The translations under genes and the position numbers were made by a program. Under the pieces are notes generated by a model, which was not told the origin of the DNA, searched no databases, and was given only the letters and a program-made list of their open reading frames with translations. This document shows, piece by piece, positions 15,501 through 22,542 of a stretch of DNA of 32,964 nt. The DNA is from Elusimicrobiota bacterium (GTDB lineage Bacteria > Elusimicrobiota > Elusimicrobia > Elusimicrobiales > UBA9959). Location: positions 1 to 32,964 of the forward strand of contig JACQYT010000095.1 in assembly GCA_016208085.1 (NCBI GenBank), in the 5' to 3' direction. Position 1 is the stretch's first letter, and each line of letters starts with the position of its first letter.

Positions 15501-18382
15501 TGACGCTGAACCGCGCCAATCACAGGAGCGTGCTTCTCCCGAACGGGAAATTGATGATCACGGGCGGTGAAGCTCCGGGGGTCTCCCAGGGCAAGGCGGA
15601 AGGCTTTGACGTCGACCTGAGTTCCTTCCAGGCCCAGGGCGCAATGCAGAGCCGCTCCAACCACACCACCATTTTAACCCCGGACAACCGCCTGATTAAT
15701 ATAGGCGGCTGGGACGGCGCCAAATGCATCGACAAGACCGACACGCTTTATTTTTCTTTTTCGCCGGACGAAGCGGGGCTTGAGCCTAAGCTCCGGAACC
15801 CGGCAATTTCCACGGGAACCGCTTATTTTGACAGAGCAAGCACGGTCACCCTTCAAAGCGCCGCCACCAACTTCCACGGCATAACCGAAGCCTCGGGCGG
15901 CGGGTCCGGCCCGATGAACTCCTCTTTCAGCAATCCGCGGGTCTATATCCAGGCCATAGATAATCCCTCCGGCTTTTTGACGGATCTCACAACCCGGCTT
16001 TACACGCTCTACGGCAGCACCAACACCGACTGGGAGGCGACGCTGTCTTCCATAACCCTTACCATGCCGGGCAGCCCCGGCGAACTGCCTTACGGCTGGT
16101 ACCATATGCGCGTGGCGGCGAACGGCCAATTCTCCGAGGGACACACCGTCCAGGTGACCATTCCCAGGCCCGCCGGCTATGTCATAAACCTGATCGGCCA
16201 GGTAACAGGGTCCACTTCGGTCTACTGGACCTGGACCCCGGACACCGAGATGAGTCTGAATAACCCTCTCCCGGACGGATACGGCATTTTCGCTTCAACC
16301 GACAGCAATTTTATCTCCACCGTGGCCTTTAACAACCCCTCCTATACCCAGACAAACCTTGCGCCGAATACCAGGATCTCAGTTAAAGTAGGCGCCTATA
16401 ACACGGGCGGCTATGGAGCCTTGACCGAGTCTCCGACTTATTACACCTGGGCGGTCACTCCCCAGAACTTAACAGTGCAAAGGGCCAGCTTTGAATCGGC
16501 GACGCTTTCCTGGGATCCCGCCGGCAATTCGCCCGAGACTCCGTATGAGGTCACCATGTGGGACGAGGACGATCCCCTCACTATCTATACGCCTGTACCG
16601 TTTGAAAACGCCTATGTAAGCACCTTTACCACCATCACCTCGCTGTCGCCGAACAGGTATTACGACTTCAGGGTGCGCGCCAAAAACGGCGCCGGTATTT
16701 TCACCGGTTACAGCAACATCGTAACCACCATTACAGTCGACAATATCTCCAACCTGAGGGGCACAGCTCTTACCGTCTCGGCCATCAATTGGGCCTGGGA
16801 CGCTTCCGACGGAAACCCGTACTATGAAATCTACGGCTTCACCGGGCCCGGGCCCCTGGACGTGGTATTCCTGGATTCCACAACCGTGGCCTCATACACA
16901 CAGACGGATGTGGCCGGGACGGTCTTAAGCACCAATACCGCCTATTCGGTCAGGGTAAACGCTTTCAAAAATTACTACGGCCCCGTAAGAGGCCCTTATG
17001 CCTCTACGAGAAGGGTTTACACTCTGGCGGCGCCGCCATTGATCGGCGTCCCCTCCGCTTTCACCAGCATAAGCACCGGAAGTTTTATTCTCAACTGGAT
17101 AGCCAACGGCAATCCGTCAAGCACCTCCTATATCGTGGAAGGCGTAAGAGAATCCACCGCTTTTGACAAGAAATCCTCGAGCTTCACGGCCACGGTTATG
17201 GACACCAAGACCACCATAAGCCCCTTAACGCCCAACACCGCATATTCCTTCAAAGTTTCCGCTATTAACGGCGACGGGATTGCCTCCAAGACTATTGATC
17301 TCGGTTCGGTATACACTCTGGCTCAGCCACCGGCCCGTGTGTATCCGTCCGCGATAACCATGTCTGGCGTCACCCTGGCCTGGGACCCGGAAGACAACCC
17401 TATTACAACTATTTATGAGATACGCGGCTCTACCGGCGATCTCACTACCGGGTCGTTCATGACCCCCACTCCCCTGCCCTTTTCGCAGTACTACACTTTC
17501 AACACCTTCACAGTAAGCGGCCTATTAACGGCCACCACTTATTATTTCGATGTGGCCGCCAGAAACAAGGCTACGCCTCCGGTGGTAACAGGCCGCACAC
17601 ACTGCGTGCCGCCGGCCTACACTTTGCCGGGGCCCGACGGAGCGCCGGCCGGTTCCGTGGGCGGCACCAGCGATCCCTTAAAAGAAGTGACGATCTCGGG
17701 CACTTTGCCCAACAACAGGTTTGTGTCCCTCACCGTGCCGGCCGGCGCTTTCGCCTCCCAGACCTCCATCGCGATTTCCTCGTGGTCGCCGAGCCCGTTA
17801 ACAACCAACCCTTGCGGTTATCAGATAGGTTCGCCGCTGCATCCGCTTGAAGTGGCTATTTATTCCGCGGGCGGCGCCCAGCCCCAGGTGCCGATTACGC
17901 TTATACTGAAATATGACGGGGAAAGCTCCGGCGAGACCCATGAGTCCACTAGGATCGGCCTTGATGTTTTAAAGCTCGTCCTGGCAAGATATAACCCTGT
18001 TTCCGGCCAGTGCCTCCCCCTTGAAACCAAAATAGACACGGGCTTAAGGACTATCACCGCAACCCTGGACCATTTCAGCGTATTCCAGCTTATGCTGAAA
18101 ACCGCCGCCGTAAACCTGAGCGCCGTGCGGGTCTTCCCGAACCCCCTGTATATAAACCGCGGGCCGAACCTGCTGACCATAGACAACATGCCCGCCTCCG
18201 CCAAGGTCCGCATTTACACGCTGTCGGGCGACAAGGTCTGGGAAGGCGCCGCCAGTTCTACCGGCGACCTCCACTGGCGCGGCGTCAACAGTTCCGGTTT
18301 AACCGTAGGCAGCGGCATCTATCTGGCCGTCATAGACTCCAGCGCCGGCAAGAAAGTGGTAAAAATAGCGGTGGAAAGATGA
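12536..18382 (+). CDS. Giant exported kelch-repeat / fibronectin III surface protein with FlgD-like C-terminal domain
   Basis: 1948 residues. A signal peptide lies at about 4-26 (MSFKKTIGFFIILLAFHCGG, then AFA). Kelch-type blades recur about a dozen times in two clusters, each with the pattern HTAT-LLPNG-VLVAGG: roughly residues 60-340 and 720-1080, with a different 340-residue insert between. From about 1210 to 1695 there are five fibronectin III-like domains (WTW, LSW, WAWD, LNW and LAWD strands). Residues about 1710-1840 are another beta domain. The end (1862-1948, VRVFPNPLY, IYTLSGDKVWEG, GSGIYLAVI) resembles the FlgD-type or Por-secretion C-terminal domain. Likely surface-exposed or secreted; probable role binding or adhesion. 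Three bases separate it from the PorV-like gene. Confidence 0.82.
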   Translation: MLDMSFKKTIGFFIILLAFHCGGAFALTTPRSDAAAVLLAHGDFMVIGGSTNPTTNSIVATTEIYFTSAAAWGAGPTMNTARSSHTATCLSDGRVLVAGGFNAGGVPLQSAEVYSQLTGAWNNLGAAMVSARGGHTATVINKGTNKGKVLLCGGQTAAAANSITNTCEIFTPTADTFAAAASMTSSRIGHTASATNKGTVFVSGGKTWDTTVTPSTWVYLPTNELYDGSLTWTPVTSLLQGRAYHSATVLNNGNIMISGGYAGNSSSATIFESPEESWHATNEGKNQNAGSHGYLGSAEIFDPNGGRVQISGKETLTMPYRNSMQAALLAPDGTNHIHGGYGNIVPKFITATPSFEQDTKLEITTPGPLGSNSAYVDPVSELKFRLTAQLSRTVDGRIVDGDFFISQPAKGGNPFAVEEKDRGDPAIFSDNMKTWLTRSTAPIDGSPVGKMIGDKSKPGEFNDIIWPRNLEGQVSFAPEAISSKDALITAGALHTVGDVALTTTTPQDMDPATSSVTANVSFSVASIYVDGTITGYATLTSGSIIPTANAWYAAVSSGTGPFTATVTRSESGGGTVNVSITFTGLEGVLTAVNETQTSPLNPAGTKVSTPGLKLIYTVDGVDLSKIAYDFSVSTLVIRGMIFSDYLVFSPKDSKWTFGQPFIAPIFNHNAFLTPAADALLFGGRNCEPDPMSGLPDPYTQCTRVAQAYVANKTDIYDIYDTKIDWANSSTLIAKRAFHTSTLLPSGGILTCGGSDGAATLQSCEMLNPAVKGNPAERDWVFASSMTYARSRHTATLLPNGYVLATGGTTGASTAAINTAEIYYPATKRWVTVQPMNAARQNHTATLLPDGNVLIAAGSSTGTYSNTAEIFITTAAIWQPVANLTASAGRTQHTATLLKNGNVLVAGGVNGLGALKTTEIYDYVARTWTAGPNMNTARYSHTANLLKDGRVIVTGGSDNFLSQLTAEIYAGGSWTYVQIAAQGAMENALMTLNRANHRSVLLPNGKLMITGGEAPGVSQGKAEGFDVDLSSFQAQGAMQSRSNHTTILTPDNRLINIGGWDGAKCIDKTDTLYFSFSPDEAGLEPKLRNPAISTGTAYFDRASTVTLQSAATNFHGITEASGGGSGPMNSSFSNPRVYIQAIDNPSGFLTDLTTRLYTLYGSTNTDWEATLSSITLTMPGSPGELPYGWYHMRVAANGQFSEGHTVQVTIPRPAGYVINLIGQVTGSTSVYWTWTPDTEMSLNNPLPDGYGIFASTDSNFISTVAFNNPSYTQTNLAPNTRISVKVGAYNTGGYGALTESPTYYTWAVTPQNLTVQRASFESATLSWDPAGNSPETPYEVTMWDEDDPLTIYTPVPFENAYVSTFTTITSLSPNRYYDFRVRAKNGAGIFTGYSNIVTTITVDNISNLRGTALTVSAINWAWDASDGNPYYEIYGFTGPGPLDVVFLDSTTVASYTQTDVAGTVLSTNTAYSVRVNAFKNYYGPVRGPYASTRRVYTLAAPPLIGVPSAFTSISTGSFILNWIANGNPSSTSYIVEGVRESTAFDKKSSSFTATVMDTKTTISPLTPNTAYSFKVSAINGDGIASKTIDLGSVYTLAQPPARVYPSAITMSGVTLAWDPEDNPITTIYEIRGSTGDLTTGSFMTPTPLPFSQYYTFNTFTVSGLLTATTYYFDVAARNKATPPVVTGRTHCVPPAYTLPGPDGAPAGSVGGTSDPLKEVTISGTLPNNRFVSLTVPAGAFASQTSIAISSWSPSPLTTNPCGYQIGSPLHPLEVAIYSAGGAQPQVPITLILKYDGESSGETHESTRIGLDVLKLVLARYNPVSGQCLPLETKIDTGLRTITATLDHFSVFQLMLKTAAVNLSAVRVFPNPLYINRGPNLLTIDNMPASAKVRIYTLSGDKVWEGAASSTGDLHWRGVNSSGLTVGSGIYLAVIDSSAGKKVVKIAVER

Positions 18383-18385
18383 GTT

Positions 18386-19468
18386 ATGAAACGGAAGAAT
18401 ATAGAATATAGAATACAGAATATAGAACACAGATTTGTTTTCTGTATTCTGGCTGCTGTATTCTGCCCACTGCTTCTGTCGTACCCGGCGCCGCCGAATG
18501 CGGACGCCGCCCAAAGCTATTTCTCTTCAGACTCCGTCGGCACCACCAGCGGCGATTTCCTGAACCTTCCCATAGGGGCCAGGGCCTCGGCCATGGGGGG
18601 GGCATACACCGCCATCAGCGAAGAGGCCTCGGCTATTTACTGGAACCCGGCGGGGCTGGTGCAGATACCCAAACTTTCAGCCATATTTATGCGCGCCCAG
18701 TACGTGGAAGATATCTCATATCAGTACGCGGCCTACGCCCACCGGCTCACTTACAGTTCCGTGCTGGCCGGCTCGGTCATGCTGACCGATATCGGCGCCA
18801 TAGACCACCTGGACCGCGACGGCGCCAAGATAGACACGTTCTCCCCGCGCGACCAGGTCTTTACGCTTTCTTACAGCAAAGCCATACTTGAGTTTTCCGA
18901 CAAGGACATGGACGTGTCCATGGGCGTGTCGGCTAAATATATAAAATCCACGATCCTGGAATCCGCCAGGAGCTACGCTGTCGACGCGGGGGTCATGAGT
19001 TATAATTTCACCAATATACCCTACCGCCTGGCCGTGACCATGACGAACCTGGGGTCCGGCCTGAGATACGATCAGGCCTCCAACAGCCTGCCGCTTACTT
19101 TCAAGCTTGCCGGCGCGGCCAACCCTTTCAGGAACCTGATGTTCTCCGCCGAGGTGGTTATGCCCAAGCAGAACAGGCCCAATTTCCTTTTGGGCGCGGA
19201 ACTGGCCACCGAACCCAACGAGCTTACCCGTTTGTGCGTCAGAGCCGGCTTGAACGCCCAGCGCATCAGGGACAGCTTAAGCGGTTTTTCCGTGGGCGTG
19301 GGGGCGACGCTCCACTTCTTCAGCCTGGATTACGCTTTCGTGCCGATGGGGGAACTGGGTTCCACTCACAAGATCTCGCTTACCTTCGACTTCCCGTTCA
19401 GAAGTTCGATCTTCCAGCGCAGGGACCGCTCCATCTTCGCCAAGATGCAGGGGATCTCGTTCAAATAA
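18386..19468 (+). CDS. PorV/PorQ-family outer-membrane protein
   Basis: A 360-residue predicted outer-membrane beta-barrel. The family hallmark FLNLPIGARASAMGGAYTAISEEASAIYWNPAGL occupies about residues 51-84, and alternating strands continue to the end. In Bacteroidota PorV acts with the type IX secretion system in processing proteins that carry a C-terminal signal; in other phyla the family is widespread without a full system. The start is three bases after the kelch gene, whose C-terminal domain makes it a plausible client. Residues 4-30 (NIEYRIQNIEHR then FVFCILAAVFCPLLLS) are encoded by a heptad inverted repeat, so the signal peptide hydrophobic core is repeat-derived. No dedicated ribosome site is visible, suggesting coupling. 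Confidence 0.85.
   Translation: MKRKNIEYRIQNIEHRFVFCILAAVFCPLLLSYPAPPNADAAQSYFSSDSVGTTSGDFLNLPIGARASAMGGAYTAISEEASAIYWNPAGLVQIPKLSAIFMRAQYVEDISYQYAAYAHRLTYSSVLAGSVMLTDIGAIDHLDRDGAKIDTFSPRDQVFTLSYSKAILEFSDKDMDVSMGVSAKYIKSTILESARSYAVDAGVMSYNFTNIPYRLAVTMTNLGSGLRYDQASNSLPLTFKLAGAANPFRNLMFSAEVVMPKQNRPNFLLGAELATEPNELTRLCVRAGLNAQRIRDSLSGFSVGVGATLHFFSLDYAFVPMGELGSTHKISLTFDFPFRSSIFQRRDRSIFAKMQGISFK
18394..18468 (+). repeat. Inverted heptad arrays inside the PorV-like gene's 5' end
   Basis: Left arm heptads GAATATA (repeated), GAATACA, GAACACA (about 18396-18432). Right arm heptads TTCTGTA, TTCTGGC, TGCTGTA, TTCTGCC (about 18439-18467). The arms are complementary and both are translated, the right arm forming the signal-peptide core. 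Confidence 0.65.
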
Positions 19469-19511
19469 AATGTTGAAGCAACATTTTATCCTACCCGGCA
19501 CGGGGTTTTGT
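19467..19511 (+). repeat. Module A repeat
   Basis: AAAATGTTG/CAACATTTTAT palindrome plus the ACCCGGCACGGGGTTTT tail, same as at the start of the window and at 20287. It begins on the stop codon of the PorV-like gene. Confidence 0.7.
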
Positions 19512-19543
19512 CCATCCCCGTGATTATAAATGCGTCCTGTTAT

Positions 19544-19579
19544 ATAAAAAGAAATCCCCCGGCGGGGATTTCTTTTTAT
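19544..19579. terminator. Strong bidirectional terminator-like hairpin
   Basis: Perfect 16-base stem, ATAAAAAGAAATCCCC and its complement, with a four-base loop CGGC. It is A-rich on the left and T-rich on the right, so it can act as an intrinsic terminator in both directions. It would end the kelch-PorV transcript. Confidence 0.75.
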
Positions 19580-19618
19580 TTGACATGCGAGGTCAAATAT
19601 TATAGATTTTTATCTCTT

Positions 19619-19740
19619 AAACCCGAAAATTGCGGCAATTTTCGGGTGTTCGTTTGTCTGTCAAACAACTATAGCCAGGTGTTTTACCAATGAACGCAAC
19701 ATAGAATTCGCATCGCCAGTCAGGAAAAGCGAAGGAGGAC
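19619..19740 (-). repeat. Dispersed repeat module C, inverted copy
   Basis: The reverse complement of 155-271: the palindrome comes first (CCCGAAAATTGC/GCAATTTTCGGG), then GTCAAACAACTAT, GTTTTACCAATGAACG, CGCATCGCCAGTCAGGA. A second, wider CCCGAAAATTGC...GCAATTTTCGGG pair at about 19740-19808 brackets a short insert just before the DksA-like gene. Confidence 0.7.
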
Positions 19741-19812
19741 CCGAAAATTGCATTTTTTTGTTCATCATGTTCATCAATGAGGATTGATAATAACTGCAAT
19801 TTTCGGGCTAAA

Positions 19813-20289
19813 ATGAAAAAAGCAAAAAAATCAGCCGGAAAACCCATCCATAAAGCCGCCAAAGCTGCCGTGAAAAAGGCCAAAAAAGCGCCCGCCGTTA
19901 AACGCCGCCCGCTGCCGAAGGGCGGCGCCGCGCAAGCATTCACAAAAAAAGAGATTTCCGAAATACGGGCTAGGCTCTCCGAGTTGCGCAGCGATATCGC
20001 GAAAACGGTGGGGGACAAGAGGGCCCTTGATATGACGGAGCCGGAAGTGGGGGACTCCATAGACCAGGCTGCGCAGAGCCTGGACAAAGAGATCCTGTTT
20101 GAGCTTTCCGACAACGAGCGCACAATGCTAGACAATATAGAGGCCGCTTTGCGCAAGATAGAAAACGGGACGTATGGAGTATGCGAGCACTGCAAAAAGC
20201 GCATAGAAAAGAAACGGCTCAGCGCCCTCCCTTCCGCGCGCTATTGCCTGCTCTGCCAGAGCGGCTCGGAAAAAAACCGCATACGATAA
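19813..20289 (+). CDS. DksA/TraR-family zinc-finger protein with Lys/Ala-rich N-terminal tail
   Basis: 158 residues from the chosen ATG. Residues 42-118 form the helical pair typical of DksA-type proteins, and the C-terminus carries a four-Cys zinc finger (C124, C127, C145, C148; YGVCEHC and ARYCLLC). Such proteins bind the RNA polymerase secondary channel and adjust transcription, often with ppGpp. The first 33 residues are unusual: repeated KKAKK and KAAKAAVKK, like histone H1-type or AlgP-type tails, suggesting nucleic-acid contact. An in-frame upstream ATG at 19777 exists, but its 12 extra codons lie in the repeat palindrome, so I prefer 19813. No clear ribosome site is present for either start. 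Stop overlaps a module A repeat. Confidence 0.8.
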   Translation: MKKAKKSAGKPIHKAAKAAVKKAKKAPAVKRRPLPKGGAAQAFTKKEISEIRARLSELRSDIAKTVGDKRALDMTEPEVGDSIDQAAQSLDKEILFELSDNERTMLDNIEAALRKIENGTYGVCEHCKKRIEKKRLSALPSARYCLLCQSGSEKNRIR

Positions 20290-20494
20290 AATGTTGTCCG
20301 ACAACATTTTATCGTACCCGGCACGGGGTTTTCTTCAACACCTTGCCGGGGTGGAGCGAAGCGACACAATTCAACTGTATCCAACAGGATGAGGGGGAAA
20401 TTTCTTTCCCCCTCAAACTCCCCCTTGCCCCAAGGTTTCCCCGACCAAAGGTCGGGGCATTACAAAAATTTTTGCCGCAAAAATTTTTAGTAAA
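20287..20494 (+). repeat. Composite dispersed repeat (modules A + B), copy 2
   Basis: Module A (AAAATGTTG TCC GACAACATTTTATC and the ACCCGGCACGGGGTTTT tail), a middle section with its own hairpin (GAGGGGGAAA/TTTCCCCCTC around 20390-20413), then module B (CCCCGACC/GGTCGGGG, AAAAATTTTTGC/GCAAAAATTTTT). Compared with 1-137 the modules are conserved and the spacer differs in length and sequence. It starts on the stop codon of the DksA-like gene. Confidence 0.75.
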
Positions 20495-20507
20495 GAATGA
20501 AGGAAAA

Positions 20508-20575
20508 GGCGCGGCGACTACAAAGTTTTTTCTGTCCTTTAGCCTTTATCCCTCATCCTTTATCCTTCTATTTCG
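20508..20575 (+). repeat. Heptad array at the convergent junction
   Basis: A short purine-rich left part (AAGGAAAAGG) and a pyrimidine-rich right part with heptads CCTTTAG, CCTTTAT, CCCTCAT, CCTTTAT. It overlaps the last codons of the minus-strand RDD gene, so gene ends are also invaded. Confidence 0.5.
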
Positions 20576-21422
20576 GTATTGATTCCCGCCTGACTTCGGT
20601 ATGCCGCCAGTTCCTGGCTTTAGCGGTGATTATATAAGCCCGGCCGTCGCTCGCGATGGCCAGCGTGTTGGGTTCTATATTCTTATTTATTTCCTTTCGG
20701 ACCGCCTCCACGTTATGGGTCAGAAAAGCGAGACGCTTCAGCTCATCGGTATAGCCGCCGTACAGCTCCTTGTGTATCTCTTCAAGTCTGGCGATCTTGC
20801 CGACGGTCGTGCGCGCCGCCAGCACCTGCGCTTTTTCATCGGGAGTGACCTTAAGAAAATTCTGATTGGCCCATGAACCGGCCAGGATGACCATCAGGGC
20901 CCAGGACACGGCAAGTATAAACCCGTCGGCCAGGTCGCTTTTTTCTCTCACGCTTATCACGCGGCTGCGGGCTATATAGTCGTGTAAAGCCCTGTTATCA
21001 GGCGTAAAAAGCGCCAGAACATACCCCAGGTTCACCAGTACGGAACTTACAAAATACCCGATAGATCTTATAAACGCGCCGGGCATGGAAAGCTCGCTCA
21101 CGCCGTCCGCGGCTTTCACCCTTATGCCCAGCAGGCACTTGCCGAGCGTCGCCCGGCCGCCGGATGAGAGAACCGTTTCATACACGATATACGCCGCGAC
21201 CCAGAGCAGTTTCCATTTCAATTCGTTCGCGGCGGAATATTTCATAACGCCGTTTTTGAGCAGCAGGGAAAACGTGCTGTAAGCCCCGAAAATAAAAGGT
21301 GCGGCGTCCACGGCATACGCTACAAAGCGTTCGTTAAAACCGGCCGGCGCCGGACCCTGGAATTCGGGCTCGGCAGGCTCCTGGAACGTCGCCGGAGCAA
21401 ACTCGAAATTTTCAGCTTCCAT
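20568..21422 (-). CDS. RDD-family membrane protein
   Basis: 284 residues from ATG 21422. The N-terminal segment (about 1-28) is Pro/Glu/Ala-rich. The RDD domain follows (FNERFVAYAVDAAPF, GRATLGKCLLGIRV, NRALHDYIARSRVI) with several membrane segments, and an additional hydrophobic helix (LAVSWALMVILAGSW) precedes a soluble charged C-terminal part ending in a short beta-rich segment. RDD proteins are poorly defined; some are Na+/H+ antiporters. A longer reading to 21515 is possible, but the 21422 start has a strong ribosome site (GGGAGGGG) about eight bases upstream and the extension runs into repeat DNA. It is the only minus-strand gene in the window and has its own -10 box. Confidence 0.78.
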   Translation of the reverse strand: MEAENFEFAPATFQEPAEPEFQGPAPAGFNERFVAYAVDAAPFIFGAYSTFSLLLKNGVMKYSAANELKWKLLWVAAYIVYETVLSSGGRATLGKCLLGIRVKAADGVSELSMPGAFIRSIGYFVSSVLVNLGYVLALFTPDNRALHDYIARSRVISVREKSDLADGFILAVSWALMVILAGSWANQNFLKVTPDEKAQVLAARTTVGKIARLEEIHKELYGGYTDELKRLAFLTHNVEAVRKEINKNIEPNTLAIASDGRAYIITAKARNWRHTEVRRESIPK

Positions 21423-21462
21423 AAACCAACCCCTCCCTGGCGAATACGCAGCGAATAGAACA

Positions 21463-21468
21463 ATTATA
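21463..21468 (-). promoter_or_regulatory. Probable -10 box of the RDD gene
   Basis: TATAAT on the minus strand, within the palindrome ATTATATATAAT. It is about 40 bases from ATG 21422, leaving a leader that contains the ribosome site. No good -35 is apparent. Confidence 0.45.
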
Positions 21469-21496
21469 TATAATTCCCGCGCCGTAAATCCCGCGA

Positions 21497-21552
21497 TTAA
21501 AAATTTTTGCGGCAAAATTTTTTACTATACCCCGTCCTGAAGGGCGGGGTAA
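21497..21552 (-). repeat. Module B repeat, inverted and interrupted
   Basis: The minus strand reads GGTTACCCCG, a CCCCG/CGGGG hairpin, ATAGTAAAAAATTTTGC/GCAAAAATTTTT, matching module B at 75-137. Its continuation is displaced to 21828-21843 by the 277-base element described next. Confidence 0.65.
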
Positions 21553-21829
21553 CCCTAGTGTAGCGTCCCGCAAATGGCTATACATTTGACTGGCCGATTT
21601 TGGGCTACGCCGAAGCGGCATGAAGCGACATGTACTACACGTACATTAGCGTAATGCCACGAAGGAGTAGCCCAAAATCGGCCAGCCCCCCGGGGGAGGC
21701 TCATCTTTGGCCGGCTGCTTCGTTGCTCTTCCTCTACATACATGTAGTATGCCTTCGTCATCGCGCCTCGCATCCAGCTCAAATCTGAGCCTTCAAATGT
21801 CTAGTTATTTGCGGGACGCTACACTAGGG
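21553..21829. mobile_element. MITE-like nested-hairpin element, 277 bp
   Basis: Perfect 23-base terminal inverted repeats (21553-21575 and 21807-21829; CCCTAGTGTAGCG... and its complement). Inside them are further nested pairs: ACATTTGA/TCAAATGT, a long hairpin GGCCGATTTTGGGCTAC/GTAGCCCAAAATCGGCC, a CCCCCCGGGGG core, and GAGGCTCA/TGAGCCTT. No credible coding sequence; the short frames crossing it are structural by-products. Likely a non-autonomous mobile element or a structured repeat. Confidence 0.75.
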
Positions 21830-21877
21830 CAAGAAGGGAGGTGAAATATTGGGAAACAATGTTTTATTCAAAGAGAG

Positions 21878-21906
21878 TTGAAAAGCGTTATATAAATTGA
21901 TTTAAT
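21878..21906 (+). promoter_or_regulatory. Predicted promoter of the HEAT-repeat gene
   Basis: TTGAAA (21878-21883), a 17-base spacer, TTTAAT (21901-21906), six bases, ATG 21913. TAATAT overlaps as an alternative -10. Architecture is the same as at 272-300. Confidence 0.5.
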
Positions 21907-21912
21907 ATCGTA

Positions 21913-22542
21913 ATGAAATGGTTTTTAATGCTTCTGATCTTTGTAGCCGGGATTTACTACCTGGTCAATAAGAACAAGAACGAAATCCAGCAGCAGGAGG
22001 CAGCCCAGCAAGTCAAACAGGAACTACTGAAAGCCGCTGCAGCCGATCCGGAACTGCCGAACAAGACGGAAAAAGCCTATATGATGCGGTTTTCCATGCA
22101 AACCTTAAAAACCCTGAGAAGCCTGACCTATGACCCCAATGAAAAAGTCAGATTCGCCGCGATAGAGCTTTTATGGCAGCTTCAGGACGACCAGACGCCC
22201 TCGATCATAAAGCACATGCTTCAGGAGGAGACGGACGCCGGGGTTAAGAAAAACATCTTTGAGATGCTTTCCCGGGACAAGACTAAGCTGAGCCTGGCGC
22301 TGCTTGCCGAAGCCCTGAACGATTACGACAAGGACACCCGGATCAAAGTCGTGGAGGCCATAAGCACTTTTTCCAATAAAGAAGCCATCGTAGTCCTGAA
22401 TAAGGCGCTTGAGGATTATGACGAGGACGTGCGGCTCAAAGCCGTCGAGTCCGTAAACCGCATCCGGAAAGACATAGAAGCCAACAAAGAACAGACTTTG
22501 AGAGAAATGCAGGCGCCAAAACCTATTTTCAGAATACAATAA
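21913..22542 (+). CDS. Membrane-anchored HEAT-repeat protein
   Basis: 209 residues. An N-terminal hydrophobic segment (about 3-18, WFLMLLIFVAGIYYLV) acts as an uncleaved anchor. A Gln/Glu-rich linker follows, then about four HEAT-like helical repeats (about 57-187), each with the D-x-VR or DTR/DVR turn: PNEKVRFAAIELL, DAGVKKNIFEML, DKDTRIKVVEAIS, DEDVRLKAVESV. Such repeats are protein-protein scaffolds. It lies upstream of the Bat operon but is separated from moxR by a 159-base inverted-repeat element, so co-regulation is unproven. No ribosome site; leaderless expression is predicted. Function beyond scaffolding is unknown. Confidence 0.72.
   Translation: MKWFLMLLIFVAGIYYLVNKNKNEIQQQEAAQQVKQELLKAAAADPELPNKTEKAYMMRFSMQTLKTLRSLTYDPNEKVRFAAIELLWQLQDDQTPSIIKHMLQEETDAGVKKNIFEMLSRDKTKLSLALLAEALNDYDKDTRIKVVEAISTFSNKEAIVVLNKALEDYDEDVRLKAVESVNRIRKDIEANKEQTLREMQAPKPIFRIQ

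Noticed and set aside
21423-21515. Longer RDD protein starting at 21515
   Set aside because: The extension crosses the -10 region and repeat DNA; ATG 21422 has a strong ribosome site.
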